Below, in pieces: positions 1 to 10,808 of a stretch of 64,000 bases of DNA. This DNA comes from Candidatus Dietzia intestinigallinarum (GTDB lineage: Bacteria > Actinomycetota > Actinomycetes > Mycobacteriales > Mycobacteriaceae). The translations under genes and the position numbers were made by a program. The notes under the pieces were generated by a model, which was not told the origin of the DNA, searched no databases, and worked only from the letters and a program-made list of their open reading frames with translations. Where the stretch lies: assembly GCA_019119875.1 (NCBI GenBank), contig DWWG01000242.1:62001-126000 (forward strand). The letters run 5' to 3'. Position 1 is the stretch's first letter. The number at the start of each line of letters is the position of its first letter.

Positions 1-279
1 TGCCTGGCGGGAGGCATGGGCGTTGTTGACCAGCACGTCGACCCCGCCGAAGGCGTGGACCGCGGCGGCGACGATCTTCTCGGCGTTGGCCTCGACCGAG
101 ATGTCGGCACCCAGGTAGCGCACCTTCTCACCGAGTTCATCGACCAGCGCTGCGCCCGCCTCGTCGTTGATGTCCACCGCGAGGACGAAGGCGCCCTCCT
201 TCACGAACGCGCGGGTGATGCCGCGGCCGATACCGCCGGCCCCGCCGGTCACGATGGCTGTCTTGCCCGAAAGTCGCAT
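1..279 (-). CDS. Short-chain dehydrogenase/reductase, N-terminal part
   Basis: This is the first 93 codons of an NAD(P)-dependent oxidoreductase; the rest lies beyond the left edge. The N-terminus shows the Rossmann dinucleotide-binding pattern TGGAGGIG at about residues 10-17, an acidic residue at the end of beta-2 (AVDIND), and the NNA motif of classical SDRs near residues 86-88. The catalytic Ser-Tyr-Lys is not in view, so substrate cannot be inferred. An AAGGA ribosome-binding site precedes the ATG. It starts 20 bp after the alpha-glucosidase stop on the same strand and is probably its operon partner. Confidence 0.85.
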   Translation of the reverse strand, partial: MRLSGKTAIVTGGAGGIGRGITRAFVKEGAFVLAVDINDEAGAALVDELGEKVRYLGADISVEANAEKIVAAAVHAFGGVDVLVNNAHASRQA

Positions 280-299
280 CTGTCGATTCCTTCACGTCG

Positions 300-1889
300 T
301 CAGCGCTGGAGCCACACGGCGGTGTCCGGCGGCAGGAGGCCCCCGTCGAGCGGTGCCGAGGACAGGACCACGGTGCCGTCCGGTAGCGGGACCGATCGAC
401 GGGACGTGTTGATCATGCACAGGACGGGGCCGTCTTCGCGCAAGAATCCCAGACACCCGTCAGGTGTGCTGGTCCAGCGCACTTCGGGTGTGGTGGGGGT
501 GGGCCAGGAATGCCGGATCCGGATGGCTCTCCGGTACAGCGACAGTGTCGACTCGGGGTCGGCGGACTGGGCCTCGACCGTCAGGTCGGACCAGGTGTCG
601 GGCATCGGCAGCCACGTGTCGTCCGCCCCCGAGAACCCGTACGGAGGGCGGTCGCCGGACCAGGGCAGCGGCACGCGGCAGTGGTCCCGACCCAGCTCTG
701 CGTGGTCTGTGCGATCCCAGGTGGGGTCGGTCAGGCGGTCGTGCGGGATCGAGAAGTCGCTGGGCAGCCCGAGTTCGGCACCGTTGTAGATGAACGCGAT
801 CCCCGGCAGGGCGAGGATGGCCAGGAGCATCGCGCGGGCCCTGGCCGTCCCGACGGCACCGTTTCCGTAGCGGGTCACCTCGCGCACGACGTCGTGGTTG
901 GACAGCGCCCAGGTGGGGGCCGAGCCGGAGGCGCGTGCCGCGTCGAGGGTGGAGTCGATCGCCGAGCGGATCGCGTCGGCCTCGAACGGGGCGCCGGTGA
1001 GGGCGAAATGGAAGGCGAAATGCAGCTCGTCGGGTCGGAGATAGCGTGCGAAGCGGTCGACGGGACCGATCCACACCTCGCCGAAGGTGGCGGTGCCGGG
1101 ATAGGCGTCGAGGACGCGCCGGATACGGCGGTGCACCTCGTGGACGCCGGGGCGGTCCCAGCGGGCATCGCGGACGTCCACGACGAGCTGGGCGATCTCC
1201 ACGTCGGCGGGCAGATCCGCAAGATCTTCGGGTTTGGCGAGTCCGTGGGCCACATCGATCCGGAACCCGTCCACCCCGAGGTCCAGCCAGAAGCGCAGCG
1301 TACGGTCGAGGTCCTCGACGACCTCCGGATTCGACGAGTCGAGGTCAGGCTGTTCCGGGGCGAACAGGTGGAGGTACCACTGGCCCGGTGTGCCGTCCGC
1401 TTCGGTCACCCGGGTCCATGCGGGCCCACCGAACACCGACGGCCAGTTGTTCGGTGGCAGCGAACCGTCCGGGCCGCGACCGTCGCGGAAGAAGTAGCGG
1501 GCCCGCTCGGTGCTTCCCGGGCCGGATGCCAGCGCGGCTTCGAGCCACGGATGCTGGGAACTCGTGTGATTGGGGACGAGGTCCATGATGAGGACCATCC
1601 GCCGGGAGTGGAGCGTGTCGAGGAGTCTCCGCAGGGTGCTCACGTCCCCGAACAAGGGGTCCACATCGCGAGGGTCGGAGACGTCGTAGCCGTGATCGAC
1701 ACCGGGGGAGCGCATGATCGGGGAGAGCCACACCCCGTCCACCCCCAGCGTGTCGAGGTGGTCGATGCGGTCGATGATTCCCTGGAGGTCGCCGACCCCG
1801 TCGTCGTCGGAGTCGGCGAACGAGCGTGGGTAGATCTGGTACAGGACCATCTCCTCCCACGGCCGGGATGCGTGGGGCGCTATGTTCAC
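300..1889 (-). CDS. aglA: GH13 alpha-glucosidase / oligo-1,6-glucosidase type
   Basis: This is a glycoside hydrolase family 13 enzyme of about 529 residues, expected to release glucose from short alpha-glucans in the cytoplasm. The four GH13 signatures are present in order: DLVPNHTS (region I), GFRIDVAH carrying the nucleophile Asp (II), FGEVW carrying the acid/base Glu (III) and SNHD (IV). The N-terminus [11 protein letters not shown] is typical of the oligo-glucosidase subfamily. I chose the GTG at 1889 because it overlaps the glbO stop as GTGA; an open frame continues to 2018 but would run through glbO. M. tuberculosis has the same glbO-aglA pair (Rv2470-Rv2471). Whether it prefers alpha-1,4 or alpha-1,6 bonds cannot be read from the sequence. 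Confidence 0.85.
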   Translation of the reverse strand: MNIAPHASRPWEEMVLYQIYPRSFADSDDDGVGDLQGIIDRIDHLDTLGVDGVWLSPIMRSPGVDHGYDVSDPRDVDPLFGDVSTLRRLLDTLHSRRMVLIMDLVPNHTSSQHPWLEAALASGPGSTERARYFFRDGRGPDGSLPPNNWPSVFGGPAWTRVTEADGTPGQWYLHLFAPEQPDLDSSNPEVVEDLDRTLRFWLDLGVDGFRIDVAHGLAKPEDLADLPADVEIAQLVVDVRDARWDRPGVHEVHRRIRRVLDAYPGTATFGEVWIGPVDRFARYLRPDELHFAFHFALTGAPFEADAIRSAIDSTLDAARASGSAPTWALSNHDVVREVTRYGNGAVGTARARAMLLAILALPGIAFIYNGAELGLPSDFSIPHDRLTDPTWDRTDHAELGRDHCRVPLPWSGDRPPYGFSGADDTWLPMPDTWSDLTVEAQSADPESTLSLYRRAIRIRHSWPTPTTPEVRWTSTPDGCLGFLREDGPVLCMINTSRRSVPLPDGTVVLSSAPLDGGLLPPDTAVWLQR

Positions 1890-2281
1890 ATCTGGTCCGG
1901 GGTGTTGACCAGCATCGCGGCTGCGCGCCTCAGGTAGTCGACCAGCGCGGCGCGGTGCTCGTCGTCCATCGTCTCGCGGTCGATGGTGTCGACCGCGGCC
2001 ATCATGTGCTTGAGCCACGTATCGTGTGCAGTCCTGTCGATCACGTACGGGTGATGGCGCATCCGCAGTCGCGGATGCCCGCGCTGCTCGGAGTAGGTGG
2101 TGGGGCCGCCCCAGTACTGCTCGAGGAACATCCGCAGGCGGTCCTCGGCCGGGCCCAGGTCCTCCTCCGGGTACATCGCACGGAATTCCGGATCGTTCGC
2201 CACGCCCCGGTAGAACTCGTGGACCAATTTGCGGAACGTCTCCGCGCCGCCGACCTCGTCATAGAACGTGCTGCTGCTCAT
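1886..2281 (-). CDS. glbO: Group II truncated haemoglobin (trHbO)
   Basis: This is a 131-residue 2-over-2 globin closely resembling mycobacterial GlbO, which binds O2 tightly and has been linked to respiration and to NO/peroxide defence. The block [18 protein letters not shown] and the following RMRHHP include the expected proximal His (H76 here), and a Trp follows in DTWLKH at the position of the distal TrpG8. The family's N-terminal phrase FYDEVGG begins six residues after the chosen ATG (2281); an ATG at 2290 is an alternative and neither has a convincing ribosome-binding site. The stop overlaps the alpha-glucosidase start by 4 bp, so the two are probably translationally coupled. Confidence 0.92.
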   Translation of the reverse strand: MSSSTFYDEVGGAETFRKLVHEFYRGVANDPEFRAMYPEEDLGPAEDRLRMFLEQYWGGPTTYSEQRGHPRLRMRHHPYVIDRTAHDTWLKHMMAAVDTIDRETMDDEHRAALVDYLRRAAAMLVNTPDQM

Positions 2282-2485
2282 GCTCCCCATTGTCCAGATC
2301 GGGGGCGAAACGGGGGTCGGATGCATTCCGGGGTGTGTGCTGTCGGCGCCGGATGCCGAGGATTCTCCGGCCCATAAACTGCACAAAGAGTTCACCGAAG
2401 GTGCATCATCGTTGCAGGCGAGGTTCACGACGGGTCCGGACGCTGATGGTGCACTGGGCTCGGAGCAGATGAGCGGAGACCACAT
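2282..2485. promoter_or_regulatory. Divergent intergenic region between glbO and the HNH gene
   Basis: These 204 bp must hold the promoters for the minus-strand glbO operon and the plus-strand HNH gene. The tract is somewhat less GC-rich than its flanks around 2371-2400. I cannot assign -35/-10 elements with confidence, and I see no RNA gene or clear operator. Confidence 0.4.
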
Positions 2486-3127
2486 ATGGGCACAGCAGTG
2501 CGCGAGAACTCGGAGTGTCGACAACGGGGTTCACGGCCCGTCGGACGGCTGGAACCCGTGCCCGGGGGCGGTGAGGTCGGGTCCCACGGTCCCGGTCGGT
2601 CCGTTCCGCTCTCGTCCGCCCCTCGCGTACTGCTGCTCAACGCAAGCTATGAGGCGCTCAGTGCGTTACCGGCCCGCAGGGCGGTCGTGATGCTGGTCGG
2701 CGGCAAGGCCGACGTGGTCCACGAACATCCCCGCCAGCTGGTGGTCCGGTCGGTCGGTACCTCGGTCCCCGTGCCGTCGGTGATTCGACTACGCGAGTAT
2801 GTCCGCATCCCGTACCGCTCCCAGATCCCCATGACCCGTGCTGCGCTGATGCACCGGGACCAACACCGCTGCGGGTACTGCAACGCCAAGGCCACGACGA
2901 TCGACCACGTGATCCCGCGCAGTCGGGGTGGGGAGCACTGCTGGGAGAACTGCGTCGCCTCGTGCGCGCCGTGCAATCACCGCAAGGCGGACAAGCTGCT
3001 GTCCGAGCTGGGGTGGGAGCTGCGGGCCCCGCTCGTCGCGCCGCGCGGCCGCACCTGGCGTCTCGTGTCGCAGCTGCGCGAGATCGGCCCGCACTGGGAG
3101 GACTACCTCTTCCTCGACGCCGCGTGA
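2486..3127 (+). CDS. HNH endonuclease family protein
   Basis: This 213-residue protein has an HNH/McrA-type nuclease domain in its second half. CGYC (about residues 129-132) and CAPC (about 161-164) form a likely zinc-binding set, with [12 protein letters not shown] supplying the catalytic His region and NHRKAD following. The N-terminal domain ([13 protein letters not shown]) is shared with the conserved actinobacterial family that includes Rv2469c, which sits beside glbO in M. tuberculosis too. The first ~45 residues are low complexity, so translation could begin later. GGAGA lies 5-6 nt before the ATG. The biological role of this family is not established; it is not linked to a mobile element here. 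Confidence 0.8.
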   Translation: MGTAVRENSECRQRGSRPVGRLEPVPGGGEVGSHGPGRSVPLSSAPRVLLLNASYEALSALPARRAVVMLVGGKADVVHEHPRQLVVRSVGTSVPVPSVIRLREYVRIPYRSQIPMTRAALMHRDQHRCGYCNAKATTIDHVIPRSRGGEHCWENCVASCAPCNHRKADKLLSELGWELRAPLVAPRGRTWRLVSQLREIGPHWEDYLFLDAA

Positions 3128-3179
3128 CCGCTGTCCGCCGTCCGCATCCCGCCGAGGCCAACTGAGCACTTTCCTGGGC

Positions 3180-3322
3180 CCTGTTCGCCGTTCGCGCCTC
3201 GCGCCTCGCGCCACGCGTGTCGCCGCTCGCGCCACACCACACGCCACGCGTCGCCGTTCGCGCCTCGTGCCTCGCGTGTCGCCGCTCGCGCCTCGCGCCT
3301 CGCGCCTCGCACCTCGCAGAGT
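3180..3322. repeat. Degenerate CGCGCCT-type heptad repeats
   Basis: The stretch is built almost entirely from variants of a 7-bp unit (CGCGCCT, with CGCGTGT, CGCCGCT and CGCCGTT variants). Longer sub-blocks recur: TCGCCGTTCGCGCCTCG occurs near 3186 and again near 3250, and GTGTCGCCGCTCGCGCC near 3218 and 3277, so a larger segment was probably duplicated. It lies between convergent genes, just after the HNH stop, and is non-coding as far as I can see. Confidence 0.75.
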
Positions 3323-3329
3323 TTGGAGA

Positions 3330-3388
3330 CACCACTGCGGAAATTTCGCGGTTTTCTCACAGTGATGTCACCAAGGTTCGCAGTGGTG
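3330..3388. repeat. 59-bp inverted-repeat element with lower GC
   Basis: A perfect 10-bp inverted repeat, CACCACTGCG at 3330-3339 and CGCAGTGGTG at 3379-3388, bounds 39 bp that include GGAAATTTCGCGGTTTTC. The AT content is clearly above the surroundings. A nested GTCACC/GGTGAC pair is also present. It could be a terminator for the convergent genes, a protein-binding site, or the remnant of a small transposable element; no flanking target duplication is evident. Confidence 0.55.
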
Positions 3389-3422
3389 ACGACAAGACCG
3401 GTCTAGGCACCGTCCGGCTGGG

Positions 3423-3582
3423 CTTCGGCGCGGCTGGGCGGCGGCGCGGCAGCACGGTCAGGCAGCTGGGCGGCGGCGCGGCAGCCCGGTCAGGCAGCTG
3501 GGCGGCGGCGCGGCAGCCCGGTCAGGCAGCTGGGCGGCGGCGCGGCAGCCCGGTCAGGCAACTGGGCGTCGGCGCGGCTGGT
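3423..3582. repeat. 32-bp tandem repeat array
   Basis: Units begin at 3455, 3487, 3519 and 3551, each starting CGGTCAGGCA and spaced exactly 32 bp. Units two and three are identical, unit one differs at most at its junction, and the last is degenerate. A partial unit precedes 3455. The core contains GCTGGGCGGCGGCGCGGCAG. There are no unique spacers, so it is a minisatellite rather than a CRISPR. It ends about 20 bp before the pepN stop codon. Confidence 0.9.
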
Positions 3583-3603
3583 CGCAGGGCGGCCGAGGGA
3601 GAC

Positions 3604-6207
<2,604 letters not shown>

Positions 6208-6317
6208 GGCGGAGATCCCCGGTTCCTTCGGCAACGACTGACGCTTCAGGTCTACCACCGACCCCTGACCCGAACCGCCCAGTGGCGGCGACCGGGGTCG
6301 AGGGGGAGGATGGGGGC

Positions 6318-6944
6318 ATGTCAACCGATTCTCAGACCGCGCCCCGCACCGTCGACTTCTGGTTCGACCCGCTGTGCCCCTTCGCCTGGGTGACCAGCCG
6401 GTGGATCCTCGAGGTGGAGAAGGTCCGCGACATCACCCTGACCTGGAACGTCATGAGCCTGGCCGTCCTCAACGACGGCCGGGACCTGTCGGAGGGGTAC
6501 GCGGAGCTGATGCAGCGCGGATGGGGTCCGGTCCGTGTGGCGATCGCCGCCGCCGAGCGTCACGGCACTGAGGTGCTGGGCCCGCTCTACACCGAGCTCG
6601 GCACCCGTATTCACGACCAGGGGCGCGGCATCGAGGACCCGGCCGTGATCACCGAGGCCCTCGAGGCGGCCGGCCTGGACGCCGGCCTCGCCGCCGCGGC
6701 GGGAACCGACGAGTACGACGACAAGCTGCGCGCCTCGCACCACAGGGGCATGGACCCGGTGGGCGACGAGGTCGGCACCCCCGTGTTGCACGTCGACGGC
6801 ACGGCCTTCTTCGGCCCCGTCATCACCCGCATCCCGCGCGGTGAGGACGCGGGTCGGCTCTTCGACGCCACCGTGCAGCTCGCCTCGTTCCCGTACTTCT
6901 TCGAGCTCAAGCGCTCACGCACCGAGGAGCCGCGGTTCGGCTGA
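6318..6944 (+). CDS. DsbA-family oxidoreductase (Rv2466c/FrnE-like)
   Basis: This 208-residue protein has a thioredoxin fold with a DsbA-type helical insertion. It closely resembles M. tuberculosis Rv2466c, a mycothiol-dependent cytosolic reductase: [37 protein letters not shown] (with the cis-Pro) and [13 protein letters not shown] all align by eye. The active site reads CPFA, so the resolving Cys of the Rv2466c CPWC motif (as I recall it) is replaced by Ala, leaving a single active-site thiol at C20. GGAGG lies 8 nt before the ATG at 6318. No signal peptide is visible. It stands divergently beside pepN. Confidence 0.85.
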   Translation: MSTDSQTAPRTVDFWFDPLCPFAWVTSRWILEVEKVRDITLTWNVMSLAVLNDGRDLSEGYAELMQRGWGPVRVAIAAAERHGTEVLGPLYTELGTRIHDQGRGIEDPAVITEALEAAGLDAGLAAAAGTDEYDDKLRASHHRGMDPVGDEVGTPVLHVDGTAFFGPVITRIPRGEDAGRLFDATVQLASFPYFFELKRSRTEEPRFG

Positions 6945-7075
6945 GGAGCGTCAAGCCGCTCGGGGCGCCCACCCCGCGCCGGAGGCGATGGCCGTGACGG
7001 TGCGAGTCGGGCTTGAGCCGGCCGATGGGGGCGGGCGCGGACGGCACCGCCGGCGAGCGTGGCAGAATCTCCCGC

Positions 7076-7549
7076 ATGCGCATCTACCTGGGAGCGGACC
7101 ACGCCGGCTTCGAGACCAAGAACGCCATCGTCGAGCACCTCAAGGCCGATGGTCACGAGGTGATCGACTGCGGCGCCCACACCTACGACGCCGAGGACGA
7201 CTACCCGGCCTTCTGCATCGACGCCGCGACCAAGGTCGTCGCCGATCCGGGCAGCCTGGGGATCGTCCTGGGGGGTTCTGGCAACGGCGAGCAGATCGCC
7301 GCGAACAAGGTGCCCGGCGCCCGCTGCGCCCTGGCCTGGAGCGTCGAGACCGCACGCCTGGCCCGCGAGCACAACAACGCGCAGCTGATCGGCATCGGAG
7401 GCCGCATGCACTCCCGCGAGGAGGCGCTCGCGATCGTCGACGCGTTCCTCGACCAGCAGTGGTCCGAGGCCGAACGTCATCAGCGCCGGATCGACATCCT
7501 CGCCGAGTACGAGCGCACCCACCAGGCGCCGCCGGTCCCCGGGGCCTGA
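7076..7549 (+). CDS. rpiB: Ribose-5-phosphate isomerase B
   Basis: This enzyme of the pentose-phosphate pathway interconverts ribose 5-phosphate and ribulose 5-phosphate. The 157-residue product begins MRIYLGADHAGF, the RpiB substrate-binding start, and contains GGSGNGEQIAANK, where actinobacterial RpiB carries Glu rather than Cys as the base, plus ARLAREHNNAQ and GGRMH. The ATG at 7076 follows CAGAAT by 7 nt (7063-7068), so the mRNA may be leaderless. It lies 38 bp upstream of nei on the same strand. Confidence 0.95.
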   Translation: MRIYLGADHAGFETKNAIVEHLKADGHEVIDCGAHTYDAEDDYPAFCIDAATKVVADPGSLGIVLGGSGNGEQIAANKVPGARCALAWSVETARLAREHNNAQLIGIGGRMHSREEALAIVDAFLDQQWSEAERHQRRIDILAEYERTHQAPPVPGA

Positions 7550-7587
7550 GACCCCGGAGCCGGACAACCCAGTGACCGGGACCCCCG

Positions 7588-8436
7588 ATGCCTGAGGGGC
7601 ACACCCTCCACCGACTGGCCCGCCTGCACACCGAGTACTTCGCAGGCGGGCCTGTCCGCGTCTGCAGTCCACAGGGCCGGTTCGTGGACTCCATCGTCGT
7701 CGACGGACGGTACTTCGACCGCGCCACAGCGACGGGCAAGCACCTGTTCCACCACTACGAGGGCGGCCTGGCGGTCCACATCCACCTGGGTCTCTACGGC
7801 TTCTTCGACACCTACCGCGTGAACGACGGCGCCGAGCCGCCGGCCCCGGTCGGACAGGTGCGGATGCGCGTCGCCTCGGTGGGGGACGACGACGAGGACG
7901 ACGGCGAGGTCGGCTCCCCACGTCGGGTGATCGATCTCCGCGGACCGACCCGCTGCGAGGTGATCGCCGAGACGGACGTGGACGGGGTGCGTGGCCGGCT
8001 GGGCCCCGACCCCCTCGATCCGGCCGCCGACCCCGACCGGGCGTGGGACCGGATCCGGCGCAGCAGCCGGACCATCGGCGCGTTGCTCATGGACCAGAAG
8101 GTGCTCGCCGGCGTGGGCAACGTCTACCGCGCCGAGGTGCTCTTCCGGGCGGGACTCGATCCCTTCACCCCGGGCACCCGGATGCGCGAGGAGGACTTCC
8201 GTGCGATCTGGGACGACCTGGTGGCCCTCATGGCCGTCGGCGTCGACACCGGGGCGATCCACACGATCCGACCGGCCCACGACCACGGCGACCTCCCGCG
8301 GCGCGGCGCCGACAGGCCCCGCAACTACGTCTACCAACGCGACGGCTGGGACTGCCGGGTGTGCGGGACGCCGATCGCGCAGCAGAAGCTGGAGGCCCGC
8401 ACGCTCTTCTGGTGCCCGGGGTGTCAGGCGTCCTGA
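7588..8436 (+). CDS. nei: Fpg/Nei family DNA glycosylase-lyase
   Basis: This 282-residue protein performs base-excision repair of oxidised bases. It starts MPEGHTLHRLAR, giving the catalytic Pro2-Glu3 pair; TLHRLA is characteristic of actinobacterial Nei rather than MutM. TGKHLF supplies the conserved Lys, the helix-two-turn-helix contains MDQKVLAGVGNVYRAE, and the C-terminus has a C4 zinc finger (CRVC then CPGC). An acidic insertion, DDDEDD, sits near residue 97. It corresponds in place to M. tuberculosis Rv2464c (nei1), next to rpiB. Confidence 0.9.
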   Translation: MPEGHTLHRLARLHTEYFAGGPVRVCSPQGRFVDSIVVDGRYFDRATATGKHLFHHYEGGLAVHIHLGLYGFFDTYRVNDGAEPPAPVGQVRMRVASVGDDDEDDGEVGSPRRVIDLRGPTRCEVIAETDVDGVRGRLGPDPLDPAADPDRAWDRIRRSSRTIGALLMDQKVLAGVGNVYRAEVLFRAGLDPFTPGTRMREEDFRAIWDDLVALMAVGVDTGAIHTIRPAHDHGDLPRRGADRPRNYVYQRDGWDCRVCGTPIAQQKLEARTLFWCPGCQAS

Positions 8437-8511
8437 GCCGGCGCGGTGGCCACGGCCCCGGCGACACCAGCCCGAGGAGACGGCTGGGGGGAGACGACTT
8501 CGGGGAGACGA

Positions 8512-8547
8512 CTGCGGGGCACCCTCTTGTAAGAGGATGCCCCGCAG
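8512..8547. terminator. Bidirectional hairpin terminator
   Basis: The arms CTGCGGGGCA and TGCCCCGCAG are perfectly complementary and extend past one mismatch through CCTCT/AGAGG around a tiny loop. It sits between the plus-strand nei gene and the minus-strand tRNA-Gly and can serve both. No long T run follows, as is usual in actinobacteria. Confidence 0.8.
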
Positions 8548-8567
8548 GTCGGAAGTGGTTCTTCGGT

Positions 8568-8641
8568 TGGAGCGGGTGACGGGAATCGAACCCGCGTATC
8601 TTGCTTGGAAGGCAAGGGCTTTACCATTAAGCTACACCCGC
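8568..8641 (-). tRNA. tRNA-Gly (anticodon UCC)
   Basis: Read on the minus strand, the gene starts GCGGGTGTAGCTTAATGG and pairs its acceptor stem with CACCCGC. The anticodon loop CTTCCAA gives UCC. The T-arm reads CGGGTTCGATTCCCG. The discriminator is U73, as expected for glycine, and an encoded CCA follows (8568-8570). It is convergent with nei. Confidence 0.97.
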
Positions 8642-8841
8642 ATCGGAGCCCTGACCAGGGTGTTCATCCCTCGTCGTGCTCGCGCTCCGCCAAGACTACC
8701 GGACAGTCGCGCAGCTCCCAACTCCCGCCCCGTCAACTCGGAATCGGCGCCCCGGGTGGCCTGTCGTACACTGGGCGAGTTGGTTTGGCGGCTCGGCAGG
8801 TTCTCCGCGTCTGGCGTGGGGTGGCCGACCGCGCGACTCAC

Positions 8842-8918
8842 CGGGATGTGGCGCAGCTTGGTAGCGCATCCGCTTTGGGAGCGGAGGGTCGCAGGTTCGA
8901 ATCCTGTCATCCCGACCA
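8842..8918 (+). tRNA. tRNA-Pro (anticodon UGG)
   Basis: The gene begins CGGGATGTGGCGCAGC and ends CATCCCG-A-CCA, so both the acceptor stem and the encoded CCA are visible. The anticodon stem-loop CCGCTTTGGGAGCGG contains UGG. The T-arm AGGTTCGAATCCT is canonical. It lies 49 bp before the trigger factor start on the same strand and may share a promoter with it. Confidence 0.97.
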
Positions 8919-8967
8919 GCGGTATTCAGACACGGAACACCACAAGACTTTCTAGGAGAACATCACC

Positions 8968-10380
8968 GTGAAGAGCACTGTCGAGCAGCTGAACCCGACC
9001 CGGGTCAAGGTCACCGTCGAGGTGCCGTTCGCGGAGCTCGAACCGGATTTCGACAAGGCGTACAAGGCGCTGGCCGGCCAGGTCAACATCCCCGGCTTCC
9101 GTCGGGGCAAGGCCCCGGCCAGGCTCCTTGAGGCGCGGATCGGTCGGCCGGCCGTTCTCGAGCAGGTCATCAACGACATGATCCCCTCGCGCTACTCGGC
9201 CGCGGTCGAGGAGAACGACCTCAAGGTCATGACGCAGCCGGAGATCGAGGTGACCAAGCTCGAGGACAACGACGTGGTGGAGTTCACCGCCGAGGTCGAC
9301 GTCCGGCCGGAGATCACCCTGCCGACGTTCGAGGAGATCGAGGTCACCGTCGAGGTTCCGGTCACCGACGACGCCGCCGTCGACGCCGAGCTCGACAACC
9401 TGCGTGCCCGGTTCGGCACCCTCAAGGGCGTCGAGCGCGGCGCCACCAAGGGCGACTTCCTGTCGGTCGACCTGGCCGCGACGGTCGACGGTGAGCCGGT
9501 CGAGGACGCCTCCACCGAGGGCCTGTCCTACGAGCTCGGCTCGGGCACCCTCGTCGAGGGGCTCGACGACGCGGCCGAGGGACTCAAGGCCGGCGAGTCC
9601 AAGGAGTTCACGTCCTCGCTCGTCGCCGGTGAGCACGCCGGGAAGGACGCGGTCATCACGGTGACCGTCCAGTCCGTCAAGGAGCGCGAGCTGCCCGAGG
9701 CCGACGACGAGTTCGCCCAGATGGCCAGCGAGTTCGACACCCTCGAGGAGCTGCGCGCCGACCTGGTCGAGAAGGTCGCCCAGCAGGCCAGGGCCGGCCT
9801 CGCCGGGGAGATCCGCGACAAGGTCCTCGAGGCCCTTCTCGAGGCCACCGACATCCCGACCCCGGAGAAGGTCGTGGAGTCCGAGGCGCACGCCCAGATG
9901 CACCAGCTCATCGACCAGTTCGGTGGCGACGCCTCGGTCCTCGACCAGGCACTGGCCGCCGAGGGCACCGACAGGGAGACCTTCGAGGCCGAGACCCGCG
10001 AGGGGGCCGCCCGCGCCATCCGCAGCCAGCTGCTGCTGGACGCGGTCGCCGAGGAGGCCTCCACCGAGGTCTCGCAGGACGAGCTGATGCAGCACATCAT
10101 GTTCCAGGCCCAGCGCTACGGTATGGACCCGAACCAGTTCATCCAGCAGATCCAGGGTGCCGGCCAGCTCGGCTCGCTGTTCGCCGACGTGCGCCGCTCC
10201 AAGGCTCTCGCCGACGTGATCGAGAAGGTCTCCGTCAAGGACACCGAGGGCAACGCCGTCGACACCAGCGAGTTCTTCGGCACCGGCGAGGACACCGAGG
10301 CCGACGAGGCCGACGTGCAGGACGCCGAGGCGCAGGAGACCGCGGCCGATGCCGACGACGAGAAGGTCGGCGAGGACTGA
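8968..10380 (+). CDS. tig: Trigger factor (ribosome-associated chaperone, PPIase)
   Basis: This 470-residue chaperone binds ribosomal protein L23 at the tunnel exit and holds nascent chains. The N-terminal ribosome-binding domain contains the signature GFRRGKAP near residue 48. A central FKBP-type PPIase domain (about 150-240) and the C-terminal helical arms follow. The last ~45 residues are strongly acidic and probably disordered. AGGAGA precedes the GTG start by 8 nt. The order tRNA-Pro, tig, clpP1, clpP2 is conserved in many actinobacteria. Confidence 0.97.
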   Translation: MKSTVEQLNPTRVKVTVEVPFAELEPDFDKAYKALAGQVNIPGFRRGKAPARLLEARIGRPAVLEQVINDMIPSRYSAAVEENDLKVMTQPEIEVTKLEDNDVVEFTAEVDVRPEITLPTFEEIEVTVEVPVTDDAAVDAELDNLRARFGTLKGVERGATKGDFLSVDLAATVDGEPVEDASTEGLSYELGSGTLVEGLDDAAEGLKAGESKEFTSSLVAGEHAGKDAVITVTVQSVKERELPEADDEFAQMASEFDTLEELRADLVEKVAQQARAGLAGEIRDKVLEALLEATDIPTPEKVVESEAHAQMHQLIDQFGGDASVLDQALAAEGTDRETFEAETREGAARAIRSQLLLDAVAEEASTEVSQDELMQHIMFQAQRYGMDPNQFIQQIQGAGQLGSLFADVRRSKALADVIEKVSVKDTEGNAVDTSEFFGTGEDTEADEADVQDAEAQETAADADDEKVGED

Positions 10381-10422
10381 CGTTCCCGCTCCAGGCCGGT
10401 TCCGCCGCCCCAGAGACCGCCT

Positions 10423-10459
10423 CGACGGCCGGTCACCGAATCCCGGTGGCCGGCCGTCG
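10423..10459. terminator. Strong hairpin after tig
   Basis: A 16-bp stem, CGACGGCCGGTCACCG with CGGTGGCCGGCCGTCG, has a single G-T wobble and a 5-nt loop. Flanking CTCGAC/GTCGAG can lengthen it. No U tract follows. It most likely ends the trigger factor transcript. Confidence 0.8.
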
Positions 10460-10808
10460 GCGTCGAGATGACTGATTCCGCGGGGGTCGTACTCCGACTT
10501 CGGCTTGTGCACTCGCGCCGTCAACCGGGCCGACCCTATGCGGCGTTTTGTCGACCGACAGGCGACATAACCTTCGGACACCGGCACCGGCACCCTCGCT
10601 CGGTGGCGGTGGCGGTGCCGGTGACGGTGCGGTTGGGCGGTCGGGCGTGGGTGTCCGCGGTGGTGGTCGGACGCTGAGAGCGAACAGCAGGCCCGGCGGG
10701 ACGGTTCCGTCGGTGGAGTTGGTTAGTGTTTGACGTAACGGTTTCCCGGCCGCCGGTCGGCCGGGCGTCGCGTCAGCGGCGATGACGATCAGCGAAGGTA
10801 GGTTCCCC
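10460..10808 (+). promoter_or_regulatory. clpP1P2 upstream region with second hairpin and G-rich tract
   Basis: No convincing gene lies here. Another near-perfect hairpin can form between 10579-10594 and 10608-10623 (CACCGGCACCGGCACC with its near-complement). A G-rich strand follows to about 10670. A ClgR-like operator at 10668-10685 and a TAGTGT -10 hexamer at 10724-10729 come next. That places the transcription start near 10736 and leaves an mRNA leader of roughly 70 nt before clpP1. Confidence 0.55.
10668..10685 (+). promoter_or_regulatory. Putative ClgR operator
   Basis: The site contains CGCTGAGAGCGAAC at 10672-10685. It matches every position of the CGCYNANRGCGWWS core of the ClgR consensus as I recall it from Corynebacterium glutamicum; of the flanking W positions one fits and one does not. 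ClgR is the known activator of clpP1P2 in corynebacteria, mycobacteria and streptomycetes. The centre is about 58 bp upstream of the inferred start, a plausible activator position, and the -35 region is weak, consistent with activator dependence. Confidence 0.7.

Noticed and set aside
3423..3582. CRISPR array
   Set aside because: The 32-bp units abut with no unique spacers and no cas genes are nearby.
10468..10677. A 69-codon frame between tig and clpP1
   Set aside because: Its product is low-complexity Arg/Val/Gly, it lacks a ribosome-binding site, and it covers hairpins and the ClgR-like site.
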